NCBI RefSeq assembly: GCF_001307805.1
Contig: NZ_CP013862.1
Location: 496,001 to 560,000, forward strand
Source: Lentibacillus amyloliquefaciens
GTDB lineage: Bacteria > Bacillota > Bacilli > Bacillales > Amphibacillaceae
Reading direction: 5' to 3'
DNA length: 64,000 nucleotides
Shown here piece by piece: positions 17,715 to 24,580 of the stretch (position 1 is the stretch's first letter; every line of letters starts with the position of its first letter). A program made the translations under genes and the position numbers. The notes beneath the pieces are model-generated. The model searched no databases, was not told the DNA's origin, and was given only the letters and a program-made list of their open reading frames with translations.

Positions 17715-18950
17715 ATGAAAAAAGGGACAGGTGTTATTAAACAAATTTTAAAAGAACATTTCGCCGGGTTTTGGGAGCTGCACTCTGGTCATTTCCCTAA
17801 AGCCTATCGCAGTCATATTAAAGAAACTGTTGAGAAAACCATTCGTTGTGGTACACGCGATTTAGGTTTTGCTCGATATGAATGTTTAGGCTGTGAAGGA
17901 AATCCGTCTCCGAAATTTGTTTATTTCACCTGTAAAAGCAGGCTCTGTCATCGTTGCGGAAAGAAGTATACAGATGATTGGTCGGATAAGCAGCAGGAAA
18001 TGGTTTTTGATGTAACGCATCGCCATATGGTGTTTACCATTCCAAAAGAGTTAAGAAACGTCTTTTACCATGATCGAAAAAAACTTAATGAGTTAAGTAA
18101 GCAAGTTGCCGAGGTCTTCCAATTTCATAACTACCAAAAAAGTAAAAAGCGAGACTTTCGTTCAGGTATTATCACCGTCATTCATACATTTGGTCGAGAT
18201 CTAAAGTTCAATCCACATATTCACGCATTAGTGACTGAAGGGGCGTTGGATAATCAAAATGAATGGGTCAACAACGGGTATATTCCGTATGAGTATTTAA
18301 GAAAATCATGGCAGAAAGTTGTATTAGACTTACTAAAAAAGTGGTTTCCTTCAAATCAATCGGTGACAGATCTTATCAACGATTTGTATAAAAGATATCC
18401 AAACGGATTTTATGTGAACGCCGAGAAGAAGATAACGAATGCCAAGGGAGTTGCCCGGTACATTGGCAGATATTTAGCTCGCCCCGCTATTGCAGAATAT
18501 CGCGTAGATGGTTATGACGGAGAAAACGTTCATTACTGGTATGAAGATCACAGAACGGGAAAACGAATTGATAAACGAATTTCCGTCTATCGGTTCATCT
18601 TTGAAATCTTACAACACATACCACCTAAACACTTTCGGATGGTAGGTCGCTTTGGGTTGTACAGTAGAAGATCGCATCGTAAAGCCCGGCAGATTTTAAG
18701 TCTTCATTCATTCATGCGAAGCAAACAAATTACATGGCTTCTAGAAAAGAAGCGTCAAAAGAAAACATATCGTCAACGGATGATGGAAGCATTTGAAAAG
18801 GACCCATTTAAATGTCCCTGCTGTCATAGAGAGATGGAACTTGTAGGTATATGGCATGCTGGCTATGGGTGGATCTATCATTACATGGAAGAAAGTGAAA
18901 GGGACAGAAGGAGGAAATACGGTATTGGCAAACCAAAGAAAGCAGGATGA
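17715..18950 (+). CDS. IS91-family transposase (HUH, two tyrosines)
   Basis: A 411-residue single-strand transposase. The N-terminal zinc-binding domain has Cys57, Cys60, Cys73, Cys78 and Cys81 (LCHRCGKKY). The HUH metal motif is His168-Ile-His170 in FNPHIHALVTEG, and the nucleophile pair is Tyr249 and Tyr253 in YIGRYLARP, as expected for a Y2 enzyme. A further CPCC cluster lies near residue 372. The start is ATG 17715 with AGGAGA at 17701-17706; an upstream in-frame ATG at 17676 lacks a site. It appears intact. It would nick one strand and drive rolling-circle-type transposition. The last 26 bases overlap the next ORF. Confidence 0.9.
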   Translation: MKKGTGVIKQILKEHFAGFWELHSGHFPKAYRSHIKETVEKTIRCGTRDLGFARYECLGCEGNPSPKFVYFTCKSRLCHRCGKKYTDDWSDKQQEMVFDVTHRHMVFTIPKELRNVFYHDRKKLNELSKQVAEVFQFHNYQKSKKRDFRSGIITVIHTFGRDLKFNPHIHALVTEGALDNQNEWVNNGYIPYEYLRKSWQKVVLDLLKKWFPSNQSVTDLINDLYKRYPNGFYVNAEKKITNAKGVARYIGRYLARPAIAEYRVDGYDGENVHYWYEDHRTGKRIDKRISVYRFIFEILQHIPPKHFRMVGRFGLYSRRSHRKARQILSLHSFMRSKQITWLLEKKRQKKTYRQRMMEAFEKDPFKCPCCHREMELVGIWHAGYGWIYHYMEESERDRRRKYGIGKPKKAG

Positions 18951-19179
18951 AGCCTCATTCGAAATAGATAAGTGGTTGGATGAGGAAGACCCATTTGGGT
19001 TGGACGAAGACATAGAGATTGTCTTATTCAAATGCTTAGACTGTAACGGAACCGATGAAGTTCCAGAATATATCATCGGTGAATTTAGTGTGGATAAAAA
19101 TAACGAAGAAGATGTGGAGCTTCATTGCCCGCATTGCAATGGCACTATGGTTAGAGCGAGAAACATCCCAAGTGATTAA
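18925..19179 (+). CDS. small zinc-ribbon protein overlapping the transposase end
   Basis: An 84-residue acidic protein with two CxxC knuckles, Cys37/Cys40 (CLDCNG) and Cys68/Cys71 (CPHCNG), predicted to bind one zinc. The start is TTG 18925 after AGAAGGAGG (18907-18915), placed inside the last 26 bases of the transposase gene, so the two are likely translationally coupled. I do not recognise a named family. Its position suggests an accessory or regulatory role for the element, for example binding its single-stranded ends or its RNA, but nothing in the sequence proves that. Confidence 0.65.
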   Translation: MANQRKQDEASFEIDKWLDEEDPFGLDEDIEIVLFKCLDCNGTDEVPEYIIGEFSVDKNNEEDVELHCPHCNGTMVRARNIPSD

Positions 19180-19192
19180 ACCTTCACTTGGG
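19167..19192. repeat. 8-bp perfect hairpin at the end of the zinc-ribbon gene
   Basis: CCCAAGTG (19167-19174) and CACTTGGG (19185-19192) form a perfect stem. The stop codon of the zinc-ribbon ORF lies in the 10-base loop. There is no T-run. It may be a transposon-end hairpin or the first helix of the downstream structured region. Confidence 0.6.
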
Positions 19193-19198
19193 ACGTGA

Positions 19199-19272
19199 GT
19201 TAGTCGCGTCAGCGATTTTGTTCGTGTGCCCCACTGTTGCACAGTCTAGGTGGTTCGAATCCACACGCTAAC
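19199..19272 (+). other. tRNA-like segment
   Basis: This 74-base stretch has tRNA dimensions. GTTAG (19199-19203) pairs with CTAAC (19268-19272) as an acceptor-like stem. GGTTCGAATCC (19252-19262) is a canonical T-loop with its stem, and TGTGC (19225-19229) pairs with GCACA (19239-19243) as an anticodon-like stem. It departs from a real tRNA: the loop has 9 bases, no D-arm is convincing, one acceptor pair is mismatched, and no CCA follows, only TTTTT. It is either a decayed tRNA or a tRNA-mimicking domain of the structured RNA candidate that follows. Confidence 0.4.
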
Positions 19273-19320
19273 TTTTTCCCTTTTAAGTGTCGTAGCCTAA
19301 GCAAGGTCCTCGTCCTAAGG

Positions 19321-19697
19321 GGAAGCAGGATCGACAGTGTCCTCTGCGAAGAGGAATCTGGAAGGTCTGCAGGCAAAGTCCATTTCAGAATAATATGTGA
19401 ACCAGAGGTGGCGGCGATGCTGGGTGATCCGCCCGAAAAACGGAGAAACCTGTGCCACTGTGACTGTAGGAAAACTTGAAAAAGGGGAACGACCTACAGG
19501 GCTCATCGACGTGATTAGGGTCAGGATGGATGGAACTGAGTGTGTGATTACTGGGGAAATCACTGTAGACTCCTATCGGTAAACAGTAAACATCGATAGA
19601 TAGGGGGGTATAAGCCTAAATGGGGAAAGATCAATAGGCAAAGAGTCGAATCATTTCTATGTCCAGTATAAGGGGTACGGACTATAGTCACCCCCTA
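19321..19697 (+). ncRNA. candidate large structured RNA downstream of the IS91-like element
   Basis: Successive perfect helices fill this GC-richer stretch and no plausible protein is coded. They are CCTCT-GCGA-AGAGG with a GNRA tetraloop (19341-19354); GTGGC/GCCAC (19408-19412, 19454-19458) enclosing GGCG/CGCC (19413-19416, 19430-19433); CTGTAGG/CCTACAG (19464-19470, 19493-19499); GAGT plus GTGATT pairing with AATCAC plus ACTC (19538-19572); CTATCG/CGATAG (19573-19578, 19594-19599); GCCTA/TAGGC (19614-19618, 19635-19639); and AGGGG..GACTATAGTC..CCCCT (19671-19696). The strand is assumed to be that of the transposase. I do not recognise the family: it lacks RNase P, tmRNA, SRP and group II domain V signatures. 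Covariation is untested. Confidence 0.4.
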
Positions 19698-19759
19698 AAT
19701 TTTGTCGTAACGACTATTGCTCCATATTAGAGTGGTAGCTTACTATTTGTAAAATAGGG

Positions 19760-19809
19760 TAAGCATCAAATAAACCTTACCTAACAGGTGAGGGATTATT
19801 TGATGCTTA
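19760..19809. repeat. 50-base imperfect palindrome, long hairpin
   Basis: TAAGCATCAAATAA (19760-19773) and TTATTTGATGCTTA (19796-19809) are perfect 14-bp arms. Inside, CCTTACC (19775-19781) pairs with GGTGAGG (19787-19793). No T-run follows. It may close the structured region or mark an element end. Confidence 0.7.
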
Positions 19810-20430
19810 GTTCTGTATGAAAATTTGTCCATGAAGTTTATCACCATTCCACTTTATGTTAAACATTCGAAAGTAATCCAAGTTTTTTTATTTTATAATA
19901 AAGACTTTGTCTCGAAACTCATAAAATTTCACCTGCTTTTGTCATATTTCCTGCAGCTTGTTTAAGAGCGTTTTTTATAAGTTTTGTTTCCAGCTGTGTC
20001 TTCTGCTCTTCTAAACACTTGAAAAAAATAGGAGAATTGTTATCTGAGTAAGTACTATTATCTGCCTGTAATATTGAAGGATTAATGTTTTAAATTCTTC
20101 CTGTAATGCACAAAGAATGCTATGGATTAGAGTATGCATTGAAAAACTTTGGGACGTTTCGGTATATTATTAATAAATATGATATTTTTGATACTTTGCG
20201 ATAATTAAACGGTAATACAATGAGATTTAGAGTTAAATGGTCACAGCATTGGTAACATATCCATCGAAATCAACTGAAATAAGGTATAACACTCCAATCA
20301 ATTATATTCCGAGATTACCTGAATCAAAGCGTTGTATGCACATATTAAAATGTAATAAGATGCCCCAGGTCGGTTTCCTAAGCTGTATGTTGCAGGTGCT
20401 ACCCCATCCTAAGTAGCTACTTCTGAAAAC
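19810..20430. other. AT-rich intergenic stretch, no gene seen
   Basis: I see no coding frame with a ribosome site on either strand. A short GC-richer patch at about 20360-20420 has no identifiable structure. Confidence 0.5.
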
Positions 20431-20431
20431 A

Positions 20432-20471
20432 GTACAACAAGGGGTACGATTATTTTTTGTCCTTGTTGTAC
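20432..20471 (-). terminator. 11-bp hairpin, possible terminator of the minus-strand gene
   Basis: GTACAACAAGG (20432-20442) and CCTTGTTGTAC (20461-20471) are perfect arms with an 18-base loop. On the minus strand the stem is followed by TGTTTTC, 55 bases after the stop of the gene at 20527, consistent with a weak terminator. Confidence 0.45.
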
Positions 20472-20526
20472 TACAAAACTATTGAATCAAACTGATTTAT
20501 CATTCTCCGAAAGAGTATCTTAAACT

Positions 20527-20868
20527 TTATTTTGGTTCATAGTAAGTAATGAGCTGTTTTTTAGGCTTATTGTTGTTATCACGCTCATCAATGTTATGAA
20601 TGATAAATGGGTAAGGCTTGACAATTGATGGAAAGTTCCTTTTAAAAGCTTCTAGGGCATTCGAAGAATAATTCCTAGATTTGATTAAATGCTGCAAATG
20701 CATATACATTATAAAGTTAATATGTAACTTGTGATTAGGATTAGATATTGTATGGGAAATCACTTTAAATTTTTCAAAATCCTCGGATGTAAGTCTTCTG
20801 TAGAGAAGATTAGGGTTTATTTTTATGGAATTAAAATATAATGTTGTTTCAGCCTCTATTTTTATCAT
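20527..20868 (-). CDS. hypothetical protein, 113 residues
   Basis: ATG 20868 is preceded on the minus strand by AAGGTGA at good spacing, which supports a real gene. The protein is basic and asparagine/isoleucine-rich, has no cysteine motif, signal peptide or membrane segment, and has a central helix-like region (HLQHLIKSRNYSSNALEAFK). I do not recognise the family. It is the only minus-strand gene of the island and stands alone between the IS91-associated region and the nuclease-like gene. Confidence 0.55.
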   Translation of the reverse strand: MIKIEAETTLYFNSIKINPNLLYRRLTSEDFEKFKVISHTISNPNHKLHINFIMYMHLQHLIKSRNYSSNALEAFKRNFPSIVKPYPFIIHNIDERDNNNKPKKQLITYYEPK

Positions 20869-21464
20869 ATTGTCACCTTAATTCATCTTAGTAGGAACAT
20901 TGTATCACATAAAAATCATTTCTGTTAGTAAAGTTATGAATAATTAATTTTTTTGTTATGTTGTTTTTGCTATGATAATAATAATTTCATTTGAAAAATC
21001 TTATGTGCGGTTAAAAACAACAACTTAGATTCAGGAATGTAGAAATAAATATACTAAATACAAATAAGAAGGTTAAGTCGGGCAGCATGGTGTAATGTGT
21101 ACCTATATAGGGCTTTTCCTTTTTCATTTTATTGGTGAAAATGAAAAGTTTTGTTTCAGAATAGGGCCATTATGTTGAACAAAATAAAAATACTTTAAAT
21201 ATGAAGCAGATACTAAAATAAAACGATTAACCAATTTCCACTAACCGTGTGTTCAACGGAAGAACTACAGAGCTAGCTGAAGTGATAAACCCTGAAGGTG
21301 GGGAAGTATAGGTATGTACGGACTAAAAAACAGTCACGGGGTGTTGCTTTAAGTATCGATTTTTAAGCAAGTGATACAACTAAAGCGTCCTATAATTAAA
21401 GGCGTCTTATATATATATAAATTCTACTGTATAATAAATCTAGAATATTAGAGGGGAAATCTAT
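20869..21464. other. 596-base intergenic region with hairpins before the nuclease-like gene
   Basis: No gene is seen. CTTTTTCATTTT (21119-21130) pairs with AAAATGAAAAG, an AT-rich hairpin. At 21305-21337 the words AGTATA, GTACGGACTA and AGTCAC recur in the order and roughly the spacing seen at 19665-19691. A possible promoter for the following gene has TATAAT at 21430-21435 with a poor -35 (TTATAT, 21407-21412). Confidence 0.45.
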
Positions 21465-22754
21465 TTGATTAATACTGTGGCTGACATTCTTTTGAAATTG
21501 AAAGAAGAGGAAGAAAAAAAGATTAATACATATAGCGAAAAATATCCAAATACCATTCATTCTACTATAATTGGCGATATGTATGAGGGAATTGCAAAAA
21601 AACTTCTTGATAATACGATTTTTAAGGGGCTTGATTTAAGAATTAGCTCTGGACAGATCACTAATAAGGATGGTGAATTCAGTAAAGAAGTTGATTGTAT
21701 GATAGTTGAGGGTGAGGGTGACCCAATACCGAATACTGATAAATACATCTATGATATTTCAAATGTCATTGCTGTTATTGAGGTTAAGAAAAACTTAAAT
21801 AAAGATGACTTACTTGACTCATATTTTAAAATGGCTAAACTAAGTGAAATGTTTGATCCAAGAGATATGAGTGAAAATGAATTCCGATTGTTTCGTGATG
21901 CATTTAGGTCTACAGTAGGAATGGAAGTGCCAGAACATAAACATATATCTAATCACAACCTTGAGATACAAATGATTTACCATACTTTATTAATAGAAAC
22001 ATTAATGCCCCTAAGAATTGTTTTTGGATTTTATGGATATAGTAGTATGAAAAGTCTCAGAAAGGGATTTATAAATTTTTTGCAAGATCATGTTTCAACT
22101 GAATCTAATCCAATTAAGGGGTTTAGCCCTGGGACTTTCCCCAATCAGATATTTACACGTAGTAGCTCGTTGATAAAAGCAAACGGTATGCCCTATGTCA
22201 GTCCACTTGATGAAAATGGATTTTGGGAAGCTTACACTAGTTCTAGTCATAATCCTTTGCTTCATTTCTTAGAATTATTGTGGACAAAGTTAAGCTACAA
22301 ACATGGGATTTCTTCATTGGATATATTCGGGGATGAATTAACGATGGAGGCAGTATTTAGGTTTATAGGGGCAAAGCCTATTAGAAAAAATGAGAATATC
22401 GGATGGGAATTTAGATATGTAGAGCTCCCAAATGATTTGGACACGTCGCCAGTTTTTTATCAATGGGAGCCACAAGAGCTATCCTGGTCTGAATACTTGT
22501 TAATTACATGGCTTTGTAATGGTGAGTCAATGAACACCGAATCAGATATTTTCTTGGACGTACTTCAAAAAGATGGATCCGATGAAGACTCTTTTTTAGA
22601 AAAATTAAATAAAAAGAATCTGGTTTATAAAGATGAAGAGAATAACTTACAATTACTCACTGATGAGTGTGTAACAGTAATTAAAGGTGATAAGTTTTAC
22701 GCAGGAGAAAATAAAGATGGGAAAATGTCGAAATGGGTTTTAAATAAAGACTAA
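21465..22754 (+). CDS. predicted PD-(D/E)XK nuclease-like protein (DUF6602-like)
   Basis: A 429-residue soluble protein. The N-terminal 110 residues carry the order seen in restriction-endonuclease-like folds: GDMYEGIAKKLL with Glu41, SGQI, EVDCMIV with Asp77, and a hydrophobic strand ending IAVIEVKKNL with Glu106 and Lys108. That gives D-x28-ExK. This pattern and the GDhYEG/EhD/EVKK phrases recall the uncharacterised DUF6602 family. The C-terminal 300 residues contain a long helical region and a winged-helix-like end, without known motifs. The start is TTG 21465 with GAGGGG at 21451-21456. It is a lone gene in a mobile-element-rich island, so a defence or DNA-processing role is plausible but not shown. 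Confidence 0.6.
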   Translation: MINTVADILLKLKEEEEKKINTYSEKYPNTIHSTIIGDMYEGIAKKLLDNTIFKGLDLRISSGQITNKDGEFSKEVDCMIVEGEGDPIPNTDKYIYDISNVIAVIEVKKNLNKDDLLDSYFKMAKLSEMFDPRDMSENEFRLFRDAFRSTVGMEVPEHKHISNHNLEIQMIYHTLLIETLMPLRIVFGFYGYSSMKSLRKGFINFLQDHVSTESNPIKGFSPGTFPNQIFTRSSSLIKANGMPYVSPLDENGFWEAYTSSSHNPLLHFLELLWTKLSYKHGISSLDIFGDELTMEAVFRFIGAKPIRKNENIGWEFRYVELPNDLDTSPVFYQWEPQELSWSEYLLITWLCNGESMNTESDIFLDVLQKDGSDEDSFLEKLNKKNLVYKDEENNLQLLTDECVTVIKGDKFYAGENKDGKMSKWVLNKD

Positions 22755-23054
22755 AATTACTGAAGACATTGTTCATTTTCTCCTGAAACTGGCTTAAATA
22801 AAATGGAGGAGCTTCACGACTTCCTCTCAAGCCTTGGAAGGGGAGGAGAATCAAAACGTTGAAGGCTTTGCAAAAAGGAAGAAAGGAAAGCTAGATAAAT
22901 GATACAACCGAATATGTTTATTCTCTAGTGTATTCCTGGGGAATGGGTGATTATATCCAAGACAAAAAACGGCTACTGACTAGGTAAAAACAAATAGAAG
23001 TAAATGAGCAATTTTTCGATGAAATGAAAACAGGAAATATAAAAGGTGATCTTT

Positions 23055-23228
23055 ATGACTGACAAGTCCCAACCTTCTTTAGGTAAAGGTGCATTTCATT
23101 GCTTGAGGTGTGGGGTGAATGCTCCCCGTAAGTACTTCAGGGTTGATCGTACTAATAACTTAATTCCTGAGACTTTATTAGATTTGAAGGCATTCCGTGC
23201 AGGTGAAGCAATCCCCAAAAATACCTAA
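23055..23228 (+). CDS. small ORF with one CxxC motif, possible gene fragment
   Basis: ATG 23055 follows AAAGGTGAT at 23042-23050 and encodes 57 residues with a single zinc-knuckle-like pair (FHCLRCG). A lone CxxC and an abrupt end suggest the N-terminal remnant of a longer zinc-ribbon protein. No family recognised. Confidence 0.3.
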   Translation: MTDKSQPSLGKGAFHCLRCGVNAPRKYFRVDRTNNLIPETLLDLKAFRAGEAIPKNT

Positions 23229-23816
23229 AGCAAATAGTATGATGGGCAATTTAGCAGAATATCAAGCAATGTTAGAAAAGAATGGGAGTTTCATATTAGC
23301 GTTTGTACCTATTGTTTAAAATATACAATATGGGAAAATGAAAATGTTACATTAATTGTTCAATAAACGGAAGCAATTCAGAAATAAGGATCAGTGTTAT
23401 ATCATGCGAAAATTGATCTGATTGTAAGTGAGGGGTCTTAATGGGAAGCTTTAGTGATGATTTATTATATACAACTCACCCAAACGGGCGCATTCGTTTA
23501 AAAGGTATTATTAAGGCATTATGTGAGGTATAAAAACCTTACATATTTCAATGAGAATACTGGAAAGGCAAATTAGTATTTGTAGGCTTCTAATAATACA
23601 ATAGAGTGTTGATAAAGATCTATTAATTGCCAATAAAATAGTTAAGTAAAGGCAACATGATTTAGTCTGATTTTCATCGTAGAAGTGACCGTTATTTACT
23701 GGACCTCATAGATTGCAAAAATAGAAAGGGCTTTAGCAAATCTTCTGTTTAATAGTAATTATCAAATCCAGTTGTGCGATTTACTGAAATAAAAGATTCA
23801 TTAGAGAAGGCATAAT

Positions 23817-23847
23817 AAAACCTCTATTTATCGAATAGAGGTTTTTT
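23817..23847 (+). terminator. rho-independent terminator in the decayed region
   Basis: AACCTCTATT and AATAGAGGTT form a perfect 10-bp stem with loop TATCG, flanked by A's and followed by six T's. Confidence 0.85.
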
Positions 23848-24037
23848 CTTTGTCAACGATTTGTCAACAATGACCACGAAAATTCAACGGATTGTACATT
23901 TTTGTACATACGTTATTTAAGTGTTTATTACCTTCGAGTACATAAACACGTAGTATGTGAATGACATAAATAAGTCAATATTAGTTATTTTTTACACGAT
24001 TAATATTTGCAAGATATCAATGTCTTGACTGTAACGC

Positions 24038-24089
24038 CCGATTCTAAGCATTCGCTGGCGGGGCCCCGCCAGCGAATGCTTAGAATCGG
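24038..24089. repeat. perfect 52-bp palindrome
   Basis: The 26-base arms 24038-24063 and 24064-24089 are exact reverse complements with no loop, meeting at GGGGCCCC. Each arm runs from CCGATTCTAAG at the outside to GGCGGGG at the centre. Such an uninterrupted palindrome is unusual. The best guess is two abutting transposon inverted-repeat ends left by deletion or a circular intermediate. The sequence does not match an IS end that I know. Confidence 0.9.
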
Positions 24090-24090
24090 A

Positions 24091-24173
24091 TTGTCCGTGT
24101 TATCATGTTTGAGCAGGTGTGCCTCTTAGGCATTATTTCTGCCACTCCTGCGATAGTTCCACAACACGGACAA
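24091..24173. repeat. 11-bp inverted repeat next to the palindrome
   Basis: TTGTCCGTGTT (24091-24101) and AACACGGACAA (24163-24173) bracket 61 bases that contain a further CAGG/CCTG pairing. It begins 2 bases after the large palindrome and supports a composite insertion scar. The region 24174-24510 shows no gene. Confidence 0.6.
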
Positions 24174-24516
24174 AAGTTAAATCAATGGTGGCGGACTGCT
24201 GAATTCGCGCTGCTTCAGGTAAAGCATAGTGACCCTTTTCCTGTGTGGTAAATTTGGTTGGCATCACTTGCTAAATTGTTTGTCAAACACTGGTACAAAA
24301 GATGGCAGAGGTGGTAAAAAACGCTGGCCGTAATCACTTCCATCTGATGCCGTTATGGAATTGATGGTGAGCTAATCTGATGTTTTGAAAATGTAACAGA
24401 AATGTCACCAATTAAACTAAAATAACGAAAAGTCACGTTATAAATCAAACCGAATATACTATTCAGGTATTGATTAGTGGCGTTCGAAGGGATCCAAAGT
24501 AACGCGAAAATGACAC

Positions 24517-24545
24517 CTGTCATATTAATGATAATATGGTAGAAT
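24517..24545 (+). promoter_or_regulatory. possible sigma-A promoter of the asd-dapG operon
   Basis: CTGTCA (24517-24522) and TAGAAT (24540-24545) are 17 bases apart, each matching 4 or 5 of 6 consensus bases, 35 bases before the asd start. In B. subtilis asd follows the dipicolinate synthase genes; here it needs its own promoter because island DNA precedes it. Confidence 0.4.
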
Positions 24546-24580
24546 AAATGAAAATAATTTTTTGAGGAGTGTCTTACAGA

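Larger units (their letters stand above)
17640..19192 (+). mobile_element. IS91-like insertion element (coding core)
   Basis: The element contains a two-tyrosine HUH transposase and an overlapping small zinc-ribbon ORF. IS91-family elements move by a rolling-circle-like single-strand mechanism and have no terminal inverted repeats or target duplications, so the ends cannot be set by eye. The hairpin CCCAAGTG/CACTTGGG (19167-19192) at the end of the second ORF could be part of a terminus. The structured segment to 19810 may also belong to it. Confidence 0.7.
22755..24037. other. 1.3-kb decayed, gene-poor stretch
   Basis: Only short open frames occur, among them a 30-codon one at 23441-23533 (MGSFSDDLLYTTHPNGRIRL). 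Several lack ribosome sites or stop abruptly, as expected of degraded genes. A clear terminator at 23817-23847 shows that something was once transcribed rightward. Nothing else is identifiable. Confidence 0.5.

Noticed and set aside
19441..19470. GCCACTGTGA, as in cobalamin riboswitches
   Set aside because: The B12 box and the other conserved parts are missing, and no cobalamin gene follows.
19237..19582. Short ORFs on both strands over the structured region
   Set aside because: They have no ribosome sites, have biased composition and overlap each other. The helices explain the sequence better.
21220..21340. Group I or group II intron end
   Set aside because: GTTCAAC and GTACGG words occur, but no P7 pairing or domain V hairpin could be built, and there is no intron-encoded protein.
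24210..24380. 34-codon minus-strand frame (SDYGQRFLPPLPSF)
   Set aside because: No start, no ribosome site and no recognisable family. Possibly transposase debris but unsupported.
24400..24580. Lysine riboswitch before asd
   Set aside because: The leader is short and lacks the conserved multi-helix L-box sequences.
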